Shown one piece after another: positions 7,416 to 16,596 of a DNA stretch of 22,677 bases. Origin of the DNA: a virus. The stretch's first letter is position 1. Each line of letters begins with the position of its first letter. Location: IMG/VR virus record IMGVR_UViG_3300030450_000888, positions 1 through 22,677 of that record; one strand, written 5' to 3'. The notes beneath the pieces are model-generated. The model had not been told where the DNA came from. It made no database searches and was given only the letters and a program-made list of their open reading frames with translations. A program made the position numbers and the translations under genes.

Positions 7416-10400
7416 TTATTTTGGTATATTTATTAAGTTTTGTATTGCTTCGTAATTTCCTGATTGACCTATACCTTTCTGTAAGGTTCTTGCTCTAAAT
7501 TTAGCATCTAACTGTGGGTTGTTTCTACGTAATTCTTCCCATGCTAATTTCTTAGCTCTTCTAAACTCTTCTGCAATAACTCTGTAGAATTTTTGCTCAT
7601 ATAGTTTAAAGTCAGTTTGACGTAAACCTCTGTTTTTATATTCTGCTAATCCTCTAGCCCATAAACCATTTTTATCACCCATAATAGCTTCTAATCTAGA
7701 CCTTAGTGGCCCCATAGACATGTATTTAGATAGCTCTGACTTTTCCATAGATGTAAGTTTTACACCTTTGTATGTATCCATAATCTCAGGTAAGTTAAAG
7801 TTCATTTCTAACAAACCTTCTTTTACAAAATCACCGTCAGGTGCTGATATAGTTATGGGACTAAACGCATTAAATATACGCCAAAGTGGACTACCTACAG
7901 GAGGTTGGTATCTTTTACCAGACCTGTCCTTAGCTAGTATGTCATACTTAGGAGGTATAGTAGATTTAAAGATTAGATCACGTTTTCTAAAGTTTTCTAA
8001 AAATGTATTAGCTTCTTTCTCGTTTGCATCAACAATATCACCAAGCTGACCTAAAAGACCATATCCTGGAAATAGTGTTCGTAGACCTCTTGTTAGTATA
8101 TTCTGTACTTGACCACCTGCAGAGTCTGCATTTAGTAGTATAGCTAGATCTTCTACACCAGCTAACATAGATTTATCTACAAATGTAGCTGTAGCCATCC
8201 ATACTAGCTTTTCTGCTGTTTCATCTCTATAATCTGTACCTAAAACGTGCTGATAGTTTACAAGGTTAGCAGTAGCAGCTAATAATGTGTTAAATGGCTC
8301 TAAATCTCTGTAAGATACGTAAACATCACGTCCACCTACACTTACTTTGATAGAGTTTGGCTGTATACCGTTAATTCTCCAAAGATCTCTAGTCTCTTTG
8401 TCAAATGGTAAGTCACCATATAGCTGACCAGCGTAGGCTGCAGCTGTAGCAGCTCCTATTAGGGTAGTACCCATAGCCAATCTACCCTTCATTATAGCCT
8501 GTTCTTGTGCTAAATTACCTTTAGTTATACCATATTCAGCTAAAACATCAAAATCAGGCTTAGAGGACATAATATCTGTCCACTTTTTAGTAAATATTTC
8601 TAGAGGTGTATGAGCCCAGCTAAGTCGTAGGGCATTATAACCAGTACGTACAAATGGAAAGAAGAATAAACCGCCAGGAACTTTGTTTAAAGACTCAAAT
8701 ATTCTAAGACTATCAGGTAAAGCTGAGGTTAATGTAGCTTCGTTACCAGCTAATTGAGCTGCTTCGTCACTAATAATAAACTTACCATCTTTTTCTTTAA
8801 ATATAAGTGATCTAAAATCGTTTTCTGTCCTTGCTGCATACTCAGTTAGATCTTTAATATCTATACCTTGTTCTATACCACGTTGAGCAGCTCTCATACG
8901 CATTTCAAATCTACCAATAACTGTACGTGCCATAGCATCTCCAGCACCCATTATGTTTTGACTAAATCTTACAAATGGGTTGGTGTTGAAATCTGCAACA
9001 GTAGTTAAGAATCCGTATGTATTTTTTTGTACATCAGTACCATACTTATCTACTAATCTTTTTTGTTTCTGTAGCTGTGCAATATCTTGTGCTTGGTCAA
9101 ATCTACCTACATAACTCTGTTTACCTCTGTTCATACCTACTTTATAGTTATGTACAAACATTTGTAGACCCTCTGCATAGGCTTTACCTATAGCGTCTAT
9201 ACCAGCTGCAGCAATAGCAGCAGTTTGTCTGTCACCAGTAATTCTAGCTCCAATATAAGCTGTCCAAGGTCTTAATACTGTTATAAAGTTTGTACCAAGT
9301 ACGGCTCTAATTGGTGTTTTTAGACTACTAAGAATAGAATTGTAGTATACAGAGGTTAGTTCTGTGTATAATCTAGGTGCTATTCTGTTACCTTGTATGT
9401 TACCACCAATCAAACTACCAAATCTAAACTGTAGATAATCATTAATATGTTCAAGTGTATTTATTGCACCATCAGAGGCAGCATATAACTCAATCAAATC
9501 ATTTAGCTTATCTGGATTATTAGTATCCTTAGCTAACTCATCTAAATTTTTACGGTATTTTTTTACTGATGATTCTATACGTGCTAAGTTTCTATTAACT
9601 CTTTTCTTTGCAGCACCGCCTAACTGTAAACCTTTTTGTACAGCTAGTTCGTTACCTGTCATCCAACCAATCTTCTTATGTTCTATTAAGGCTATCTCCA
9701 TCCTATCAAGAATCATTTGAATCTGTCTTTGTTTGTTTACACGCTTAGGTAGTTTTAGTGTACCTGCTGATATTTCAGATAGTTGTTTAGCTAAAGTTTG
9801 TACAACTAAACCAAGAGCAGCTTTCTGTGTACCAGTACCAGTAACTATCTTGTTACCATCGTGTACCCATTGTATATAGTTTTTAGCATCAGGATTATCA
9901 AACAAGTTTCTAATCTGATCTACACCATCATCTTTTGCTAACATACCATATATCTCTTGCATCTGTTTGATAATTGTAGCTTTGACCTCTGCATAAGGCA
10001 TAGCGTTATCAATGTCTTGAAATGCTTTTTCTGATATGTTATCTACTACTTCTAGTATATATTCACGTATATTTTTGTCACCATTTGACATCTGCCTTAG
10101 TGCAGTCTCAGTAACAATGTTACTAGAACTTACTGGTCTACCTCCAACCTTACGGTAGGTATTAGCTTCGCTTAAATTTTTTGCAGCATTATTTACATTG
10201 GTGTCCATCGTAGTTGTGGCTCTAGCAGAGTCATCAAACTTCTCTGGGTTGTTAGTAGGGTCTGGTTTACGGAACCTATCTAGCATGTCTTGTCTACTAC
10301 TTTTACCTAAGTTGTTATCCCATCTATCACCTTTAGATGCTCCAATCTTTTTAGCAAAAGCTATATAATCTTCTATCTCAGCTGCAGTTGGGTCTGCCTT

Positions 10401-12149
10401 AGATAAGTTAAGTTGGTCAGCAGGATCCCAGTATATACGTACTTGATGTAGACGTTTACCTTTACCAGCCTTGTAACCACCTTCATGTGTAAAACCACCA
10501 AAACCTAATTCTCTAAATCTGTTTCTAAGTGGGTCAATAAACCACTCGTTTATACCGTCCCAATCTACACCATCATCGTAATAATCTTTTTGAACATAAC
10601 GTAATTCATCTAAAAACTCAGCCAAAGTAGCATCTTCACCTACATTCTCATATGCTTCATTTACTGCAGATTGAAAAGAACTAGGTTCATTAAATTTCAT
10701 TTCACCTTCTGTAGCACTAAAAATTGTTCTTTCAGTTCCTGGCTGGTTAATGTAATCTTCAATAAAAGCCCTTGCATCAGAATCCATAGGCTTATCTAAA
10801 TCTATGAATTTTACTGGTTCCTTTTCTGCACCTCTATATACTATAGGTTTAGATTTGTCACCTTTCTTACGACCTTTTTTTGTATATGTTCTAGCTGTAG
10901 TAAAATCTTCAGTTGTATACAGACCATCACCATAAATACCAACTTGTTTACCTTGTTCTAAAGCATTGTAATCTTTATCTAAAGTAAACTGTTCTCGTGT
11001 ACCATGATAGTATGTACCTCGACCTCTTGTGTCAATTTTAGTTCTTATCTTTTTACCAGCAAATAATTTTTGTAGTTCTTTGTAATCATCTTCGTCTAGA
11101 TGAGTTTGTAGGTATTCATCAAAGTAATCTCTTTGGTCACGTATACCATTACCTTGTGCAAACTCGTAATCAGCTCTTTCTTTGTTAGTTATGGTTTCTT
11201 CTTTAATACCTTCCTTAACAGTTTTATTTAGTTCTTTATTTGCTTTTACGTTTGCTTGTTCTACAGTGTCACCTGCTTTTACAGCCTTCTTAGCAACTCT
11301 CATGCCTTTTACAAGACCTATTAAGTAGTGACCTACAATGTTAGTAGCACCACCTGCAGCGGTAGTTTTAATTCTAGCTAACCAAGGGTTATCATCTTCT
11401 TTAATAGATAATGCTTCACTAAAAGGTAAAAAAGGTGCATGTTCATCTATGAGGTTTGCTATGTTACCCATTTCAGAACTTTCTGTTATAAAATCTGCAA
11501 CAGCACCCTCAGATGCAATCTTTGCTAATTTACCAAGTGGTTTTTTACCTTTACCTATAAACGTAACAAATTTACCACTAGGTTTTGCAAGTCCTAATGC
11601 TTTACCAAATCTACCACCGTAGCTACCTAATTTAGCAGCTTTTGCTCCTACAGCAGTTGCAGCACCTGTACCAGCTGTAGCCCAAGATAATAGTCCAAAC
11701 TCTACTAGACCTCTAGTTAGTTTACCTAGTCCAGATCTGTTTTCTGGTGTTAGCTGGTCAGGTATAATATCTACAGCACTACCCTCATAATCTTTATGAA
11801 AAGGGTTGTTTAGGTCATCTTGTACACCATACAAAGCATTTATACCTGTTTGTACTGTGTCTCCACTAAGTTTAAAAAGACTACCTACACTTTCAACAGC
11901 ATCTATACCACCACCTACTATAGCAGATCCAACTTCTTGAACTGCTTGTATTGGGTTGTTTGCTATAAAACCTTGCTCTTTAGCTTGCTCTGTTGCCTGT
12001 GCTTTCATGGCATCTTCTTGTGCCTGTTCAGCTTCTACTATAGTTCTTGCCTGTTCAGCAGCTGCTTCCCATCCCGCTTGATCTTCTTCTAACTCGTTAA
12101 AACTAGATACATCAATGGGATTTTGATTTAAGTTTAATTCTTCACTCAT
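7416..12149 (-). CDS. gp16: gp16-like internal virion (ejection) protein with embedded ADP-ribosyltransferase-like domain
   Basis: A 1577-aa protein in the position of T7 gp16 (1318 aa), the core protein ejected into the cell with the DNA. N-terminal hydrophobic patches (about 68-95, 146-173, 262-283) and another at 1225-1241 fit a membrane-penetrating role. Residues about 378-582 look like an ADP-ribosyltransferase fold: YYHGT (His382), GDGLYTTEDFTTARTY (Tyr411) and GFGGFTHEGG followed by HQVRIYWDP, the order seen in ART domains of the polyvalent-protein type. I cannot place the third catalytic residue with confidence. The lytic transglycosylase domain found at the N-terminus of T7 gp16 is not visible. 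The C-terminal 600 residues are the part I recognise as typical of cyanophage gp16 (FFFPFVRTGYNALRLSWAHT). ATG overlaps the gp15 stop as ATGA, and a strong AAGGAG lies 8 nt upstream inside gp15. Confidence 0.88.
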   Translation of the reverse strand: MSEELNLNQNPIDVSSFNELEEDQAGWEAAAEQARTIVEAEQAQEDAMKAQATEQAKEQGFIANNPIQAVQEVGSAIVGGGIDAVESVGSLFKLSGDTVQTGINALYGVQDDLNNPFHKDYEGSAVDIIPDQLTPENRSGLGKLTRGLVEFGLLSWATAGTGAATAVGAKAAKLGSYGGRFGKALGLAKPSGKFVTFIGKGKKPLGKLAKIASEGAVADFITESSEMGNIANLIDEHAPFLPFSEALSIKEDDNPWLARIKTTAAGGATNIVGHYLIGLVKGMRVAKKAVKAGDTVEQANVKANKELNKTVKEGIKEETITNKERADYEFAQGNGIRDQRDYFDEYLQTHLDEDDYKELQKLFAGKKIRTKIDTRGRGTYYHGTREQFTLDKDYNALEQGKQVGIYGDGLYTTEDFTTARTYTKKGRKKGDKSKPIVYRGAEKEPVKFIDLDKPMDSDARAFIEDYINQPGTERTIFSATEGEMKFNEPSSFQSAVNEAYENVGEDATLAEFLDELRYVQKDYYDDGVDWDGINEWFIDPLRNRFRELGFGGFTHEGGYKAGKGKRLHQVRIYWDPADQLNLSKADPTAAEIEDYIAFAKKIGASKGDRWDNNLGKSSRQDMLDRFRKPDPTNNPEKFDDSARATTTMDTNVNNAAKNLSEANTYRKVGGRPVSSSNIVTETALRQMSNGDKNIREYILEVVDNISEKAFQDIDNAMPYAEVKATIIKQMQEIYGMLAKDDGVDQIRNLFDNPDAKNYIQWVHDGNKIVTGTGTQKAALGLVVQTLAKQLSEISAGTLKLPKRVNKQRQIQMILDRMEIALIEHKKIGWMTGNELAVQKGLQLGGAAKKRVNRNLARIESSVKKYRKNLDELAKDTNNPDKLNDLIELYAASDGAINTLEHINDYLQFRFGSLIGGNIQGNRIAPRLYTELTSVYYNSILSSLKTPIRAVLGTNFITVLRPWTAYIGARITGDRQTAAIAAAGIDAIGKAYAEGLQMFVHNYKVGMNRGKQSYVGRFDQAQDIAQLQKQKRLVDKYGTDVQKNTYGFLTTVADFNTNPFVRFSQNIMGAGDAMARTVIGRFEMRMRAAQRGIEQGIDIKDLTEYAARTENDFRSLIFKEKDGKFIISDEAAQLAGNEATLTSALPDSLRIFESLNKVPGGLFFFPFVRTGYNALRLSWAHTPLEIFTKKWTDIMSSKPDFDVLAEYGITKGNLAQEQAIMKGRLAMGTTLIGAATAAAYAGQLYGDLPFDKETRDLWRINGIQPNSIKVSVGGRDVYVSYRDLEPFNTLLAATANLVNYQHVLGTDYRDETAEKLVWMATATFVDKSMLAGVEDLAILLNADSAGGQVQNILTRGLRTLFPGYGLLGQLGDIVDANEKEANTFLENFRKRDLIFKSTIPPKYDILAKDRSGKRYQPPVGSPLWRIFNAFSPITISAPDGDFVKEGLLEMNFNLPEIMDTYKGVKLTSMEKSELSKYMSMGPLRSRLEAIMGDKNGLWARGLAEYKNRGLRQTDFKLYEQKFYRVIAEEFRRAKKLAWEELRRNNPQLDAKFRARTLQKGIGQSGNYEAIQNLINIPK
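10404..11018 (-). other. ADP-ribosyltransferase-like domain within gp16
   Basis: This stretch encodes residues 378-582. The H (YHGT), Y (GLYTTEDF) and C-terminal beta-strand (RIYWDPADQL) motifs occur in the order typical of H-Y-[EDQ] transferases such as the ART-PolyVal family. The assignment is by motif only. Confidence 0.65.
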
Positions 12150-15100
12150 TGTTGTAACTCCTTCCTAAGAAAGTTGTAAAAGTTTTGTAGATTTTTTGCT
12201 TCAATTCTACTATTTCTCCTATCAAGTGGGTTTATATACGACATAAATGTCATACCTTCTTGGTTAAAACCAGATGTTTTTCTAAATTTTTCTACTAATT
12301 TTAAGTATGGGTCATTAACAGAACCAGCTACTTTACCTTCTGAAAAATGCTGAGATCTAATCATAAGTTTGACAGTCTCAAACTCAGATTGACTAGGTTT
12401 CCAATTTGTACCATCCCAACTCTTGTGCTTGTCATCTAGTATTTTTGAACCTTCAATCTTTTGTTCAAGTATAGTTTTATTTTTCTGCCACTTAACATAG
12501 TCTGGGTTTTGTATTGTTAGTGTACCCATACCACTTTCTACTTCAACATACCGATCTTCTGGCTCTAAAGAAGTCAAGGTAGCTAGTTGTTGTGTTAGAT
12601 CTTGAGTAGTACCTGCACCAGAGTTCTTGATAACTTTGTTTAGTGTTGATTTAGTGTTAGTGTTAGCAGCTATACTAATTCTAGGAAAACCTGCATCAAG
12701 TTTAGTAGTATCTCCAGAATAGTAACTATTTAGTACACCAAACGCAAAATCCTTATCATCTTGTATATTATCTGTCAAACTACCAGCTTGCATCATTAAC
12801 TTATAACCGTTCATCATATCCTTACCATTTCTGTAAGCATGAGCTACCATTAGTATGGCTTGATTCTTGTTATCAGTTTGAGCTACAGCAGTCTGTATCA
12901 AATCGTTTAGATGTTTACTGTTTACCTTTGTACGAATGTCTGGATCAGTTGTATACTGTTCCATAGTAACATTTTGGCTTTGTAAAATATTAGACAAATC
13001 TTTATCGTTTATATCTACATCTACTAAAGCATTACCTAAAAACGCTGTAGATACAACACCCATCTCATCTAATGCACTTTCTTTTTCTAACTTACTGTCA
13101 GAGTTAAAAGCTGCACGTAGATGTTTATATTTTTCTTCTAAATTTTGCTGTATAACTTGTTGTGCTGGACTAAGTTGTGATATATCTATGACTAGATCTT
13201 CACGTCCATTTGCCCTTGCCTGTAAGTTATGTATCTCAAATTTAGTTCTACCAAGTGTATCTAGTTTTTGTAGTTGACTTACTTGCTTGTTAAATCCTAC
13301 AACTACACCTTTCTTATTTATTTGTGGTGTAAGATTTATTTCGCTTAGTAATTTATCAGTAGCAATAGCATCAGCATTGCTGTATTTAATTTTAGCTTCT
13401 AAATTATCTCTAGCTATAATACCCTCACTTAACAATAAGTCAGCTCTAGTTGTAGACGCAGGTTTAGTATTGATAAAACCTTTTTCTAAATCAAAATAAT
13501 ATCTATAGTTTGGATCATTTTTCTTAGCTTCATATTCATCAATCATTTGTTGTGCAGCAGCTTCATAAGCCTGAGCTTTTGTTGCAAATTGTCCAGTTTC
13601 CCATGCTTGTTTAGCTTTAGCCATTACATCTGACTCAGCAAATTTAACTGCATCGTCAATACTGTTTGTAACAAAATCAGCTGTAGTTTTATTTGCACCA
13701 CCTATATCTTTTAGATGTTTTTCTACACGCTCGTTTGATGCTTTTACAGCCTCAACAAACCCTTGCTCATTAAAACCAAATGGCTCTTCTACCAAATGCT
13801 TATTATCCTTAACCATTTGTTTGACATCTGGGTGCATCTTATTCCACTGTTCTCTAGTAACCTCACCATCAGTATCATAAATATCTGCATAAAATTTTAA
13901 TGATGCTCGTTTATTTAATATATCTGGAGTCCAATCTTGCTCTTGTTTTAGTAAAGTTCCTATATTATCAAGATCTTGAAAATTATTATTAGCTGCCATA
14001 AACTCTTCTAAACCATTTTTATAATCGTTTAAAGAAAAGTCTGAGCCATCTTCATTACCGTTAAAATATAATTTTTTCAGTTCTTTTACACCATTGGTGA
14101 ATCTTAACTTTAATGCTTTTTGTTCTTGATTGGCTCTTTGTACATCTTTTTGTTCTGCATTTGCTAAGATTATATCTAAATCTAAATCACCAACAAAATG
14201 CTCCTCTAATGTTTTTTCGCCTTGACCTCTCATAAAAAACTTACCAACTCTTTGATCTCGCAAAAATTGTACTATTTCTTGCCTTGAGTCTGCATCTGCA
14301 GTTTCTAAAAAAGTTGTTATATCTTTTATTATCTGTTCTCTATTCTGTAAGTTTCTTGCACTGTTAGGACTGTTTAGACTGTGACTATATGCACCTAGGT
14401 TTAACATTTCCTGGATTGTGTCTTTAGCAGTCTTTACACCGCCTTCTAACTTAACCTCTACTCCATCAACAACCTTACCATAATCTAGAGTTTCATCAAA
14501 GTCAAAGTTTTTAGCTGCAGAAAATAAAGTAGTTCTTCTATCTAATATTTCTTCAGCACCTTGAGCTTTCTTTTCTTTTTGAAACTGCTCTTCTCTATAG
14601 TCATCAGTTGTCTTTACAACAGACTTAGTTAGGTATCTATATACAATACTTTCTTTTGCACCATAAGGATTGTTTTCTTCTAAATAACGATCTTCAACAA
14701 CATCTTCAACATAACGCTTTTTATTTACATCAGTAAGTGTTCTGTAATCTTTTATTGCTATTTCTCCACCACCTAACTCATCTGGAAAAGTTATTCTTTC
14801 TTCACTAGAACTTAGTTGTGATTCTAGATATGGTCTGTATCCTAATGCAGCCTCGTTAAAGGTTGCTCTCATAAAACCATAGGCTACATTGGAACCGAGT
14901 TTTCTTATGTTTAGTGCTTGTAGTTTTTGTTTTAGATTTAATCTAACTTCATCTTCTAAAAACTTTTGACTGGTTGCAATAGCTTTTTCTTTTTGTTCAG
15001 CTATTTTAGCTTCAATCTCATCTAGTTGTGCTTGAGTTCCATCAATTTCTGCAACAGTTTCTGGATCACCTGCTATATATTTACGAGCTTTTTCAGTACC

Positions 15101-15400
15101 TTGTCTGCGTTTCTCATCAATATATGCCTTACCTATAGTCTTTGCAGAGGTATCTAAAAACTCGTTTAGTGTGTTACTAAATTGTCTAAGGTTTTGTAGT
15201 TCGTATTGGTCGTTACGACTCATTATAGAGTCTTGTCTTTGTAACTCAGCCATTTGTCCACTGGCTTGCCTTTGGAACTCTGCAACATCTTGGGCTCTTT
15301 TACGATCTAGTGCCTTAGCTGTTTGAGCTATGTCCGTAGACACATCAGGTACTGATCTGTTCTTAAAACCCGTTGCTTTTGTACTGGGTGTGTATGACAT
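12146..15400 (-). CDS. gp15: gp15-like internal virion protein
   Basis: A 1084-aa, mainly helical, highly charged protein in the slot of T7 gp15 (747 aa), which with gp14 and gp16 forms the ejected trans-envelope core. The first 250 residues have long stretches of Gln, Glu, Lys and Ala suited to coiled coils (RKRAQDVAEFQRQASGQ; DEIEAKIAEQKEKAIATSQK). There are no membrane segments or catalytic motifs that I can identify, and similarity to T7 itself is low; the call rests on size, composition and gene order. The gene begins 6 nt after the end of gp14 and runs into gp16 by an ATGA overlap. The last codons carry the ribosome binding site of gp16, so translation of the two is likely coupled. Confidence 0.85.
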   Translation of the reverse strand: MSYTPSTKATGFKNRSVPDVSTDIAQTAKALDRKRAQDVAEFQRQASGQMAELQRQDSIMSRNDQYELQNLRQFSNTLNEFLDTSAKTIGKAYIDEKRRQGTEKARKYIAGDPETVAEIDGTQAQLDEIEAKIAEQKEKAIATSQKFLEDEVRLNLKQKLQALNIRKLGSNVAYGFMRATFNEAALGYRPYLESQLSSSEERITFPDELGGGEIAIKDYRTLTDVNKKRYVEDVVEDRYLEENNPYGAKESIVYRYLTKSVVKTTDDYREEQFQKEKKAQGAEEILDRRTTLFSAAKNFDFDETLDYGKVVDGVEVKLEGGVKTAKDTIQEMLNLGAYSHSLNSPNSARNLQNREQIIKDITTFLETADADSRQEIVQFLRDQRVGKFFMRGQGEKTLEEHFVGDLDLDIILANAEQKDVQRANQEQKALKLRFTNGVKELKKLYFNGNEDGSDFSLNDYKNGLEEFMAANNNFQDLDNIGTLLKQEQDWTPDILNKRASLKFYADIYDTDGEVTREQWNKMHPDVKQMVKDNKHLVEEPFGFNEQGFVEAVKASNERVEKHLKDIGGANKTTADFVTNSIDDAVKFAESDVMAKAKQAWETGQFATKAQAYEAAAQQMIDEYEAKKNDPNYRYYFDLEKGFINTKPASTTRADLLLSEGIIARDNLEAKIKYSNADAIATDKLLSEINLTPQINKKGVVVGFNKQVSQLQKLDTLGRTKFEIHNLQARANGREDLVIDISQLSPAQQVIQQNLEEKYKHLRAAFNSDSKLEKESALDEMGVVSTAFLGNALVDVDINDKDLSNILQSQNVTMEQYTTDPDIRTKVNSKHLNDLIQTAVAQTDNKNQAILMVAHAYRNGKDMMNGYKLMMQAGSLTDNIQDDKDFAFGVLNSYYSGDTTKLDAGFPRISIAANTNTKSTLNKVIKNSGAGTTQDLTQQLATLTSLEPEDRYVEVESGMGTLTIQNPDYVKWQKNKTILEQKIEGSKILDDKHKSWDGTNWKPSQSEFETVKLMIRSQHFSEGKVAGSVNDPYLKLVEKFRKTSGFNQEGMTFMSYINPLDRRNSRIEAKNLQNFYNFLRKELQQ

Positions 15401-15406
15401 TTTAAA

Positions 15407-16141
15407 TTACTTTGAAAATGCGTCCTGCCAAAACTCATCTCCACCTATAGTTTTTCCTGCTGACAAGGTAGTACTTATACCACCAAGTATAGGGCCAAGT
15501 ATGGAGGGTTTGCTTGGAGCTGCTTGTTTTATTGGTCTTATCGTCTTAAACGATGCGGATGGAGCGACTGATGCAGATGTACTAATACTGTTAAAGGCAG
15601 TAACATTAGACCCATACTGATCTAAGTCAATACCAAATTGTTTGATACCGTATGCCCTAGTAGCATCATATACTGTAGCATCCAGTTGTGCTTGTGAAAA
15701 TCCAAACTCTCTCTCAGCTTGATCTAGAGTCAACATCATAGATTGACCAGATTGCTGTCCACTTGCTAGTACCGATCCTTGAGCTTGAATTGCTTTTGCT
15801 AAATTAGTTTGACTTTCAAACATAGTCTTGTTTACTTTTTCTCGTAACTCTGCTTGATTAGCCTCAGAAGCTCTGTTGGCTTCTATTTGATTTATGTTCT
15901 TTTTGTTATAGTATGCAGATCTAGCTGCTGCGTCAGCTTGTAATTGTGCAGTAAATACTTCACCTTTGCGTTGGTCATTGTATGCTGATATTGTTATATC
16001 ATTGATATACTTTTGTCTTGCCATCGCATTAGAACGATTAACAGCATCGACTTGTGCTCGATGTGCTCTGTTCTGTTCAGCAATACCACTTACAGCTTTA
16101 GCTGCACCTAAGCCGATACTGAAGGCCAAGGTTGTACACAT
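15407..16141 (-). CDS. gp14: gp14-like internal virion protein
   Basis: A 244-aa protein in the T7 gp14 slot (196 aa). It opens with a short hydrophobic, glycine-rich helix (LAFSIGLGAAKAVSGIA, residues 5-21), consistent with the proposed outer-membrane insertion of gp14. Residues about 22-135 form a long Gln/Ala/Asn-rich amphipathic helix region (AQLQADAAARSAYYNKKNIN). The C-terminus is Ser/Pro/Gly-rich (APSKPSILGPILGGISTT). The ATG lies 34 nt inside the end of the gp13-like gene. The same layout, hydrophobic start then helical coil, is usual in cyanopodovirus gp14. No catalytic function is expected. Confidence 0.85.
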   Translation of the reverse strand: MCTTLAFSIGLGAAKAVSGIAEQNRAHRAQVDAVNRSNAMARQKYINDITISAYNDQRKGEVFTAQLQADAAARSAYYNKKNINQIEANRASEANQAELREKVNKTMFESQTNLAKAIQAQGSVLASGQQSGQSMMLTLDQAEREFGFSQAQLDATVYDATRAYGIKQFGIDLDQYGSNVTAFNSISTSASVAPSASFKTIRPIKQAAPSKPSILGPILGGISTTLSAGKTIGGDEFWQDAFSK

Positions 16142-16596
16142 GGTTTAATAAATGTTATAAGAGGGACATTGTTATAGACATGATAGTTGACAAAGGTGAA
16201 ACCTAAAAGTTTTAGTAATTTTATATGTGATTCATTCCGCATATCTGCTTGATTGAATAAATAAGGATTGAGTAAACTGTTTACCCAGCGTTTAGCTTCT
16301 CTCACAAATGTATGTGGGTATTCTGTACTAGCATCAGTACATAACATCCAAATAAGATTATGTGGAGTTACTCCTGCCACTCCAGCAGCCTTGCCGTTGG
16401 GAACCTTAAAATATACAGAATATGCTGAATTATAGAAAGATTCAATTATAGAAGCCTCTGCACATAAACCAGAAGTCTCCTCTGCCTCACGCCTATCTTC
16501 ACGGCGTAAGTCCAGACCTACACTTAGAGCTAACTCTGGAGTGCAAGTCTGTATATACTTACCTTCGTACATGTCGTCTATTATGGTATACGCCAT
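16108..16596 (-). CDS. gp13: gp13-like protein (GNAT-like fold, virion assembly)
   Basis: A 162-aa protein between tail tube B and gp14, as in T7 where gp13 (138 aa) is needed for virion morphogenesis. The C-terminal part shows the family hallmark: a segment like ESHIKLLKLLGFTFVNYHVY (residues 122-141) aligns by eye with HIRFLKTIGAVFHEEY of T7 gp13, and VYFKVPNGKAAGVAGVTP resembles the central strands of a GNAT-type fold. No acetyl-CoA loop is evident, so enzyme activity is doubtful. The ATG chosen is 38 nt inside the tail tube B gene; an alternative ATG at residue 9 (MYEGKYIQT) would shorten the overlap. The 3' end overlaps gp14 by 34 nt. Confidence 0.8.
   Translation of the reverse strand: MAYTIIDDMYEGKYIQTCTPELALSVGLDLRREDRREAEETSGLCAEASIIESFYNSAYSVYFKVPNGKAAGVAGVTPHNLIWMLCTDASTEYPHTFVREAKRWVNSLLNPYLFNQADMRNESHIKLLKLLGFTFVNYHVYNNVPLITFIKPCVQPWPSVSA

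Noticed and set aside
7402-7416. Inverted repeat CATTGATTATCAATG over the gp17 start codon
   Set aside because: Only five usable pairs with a 5-nt loop, all AT-rich but for one pair per end; too weak to claim regulation.
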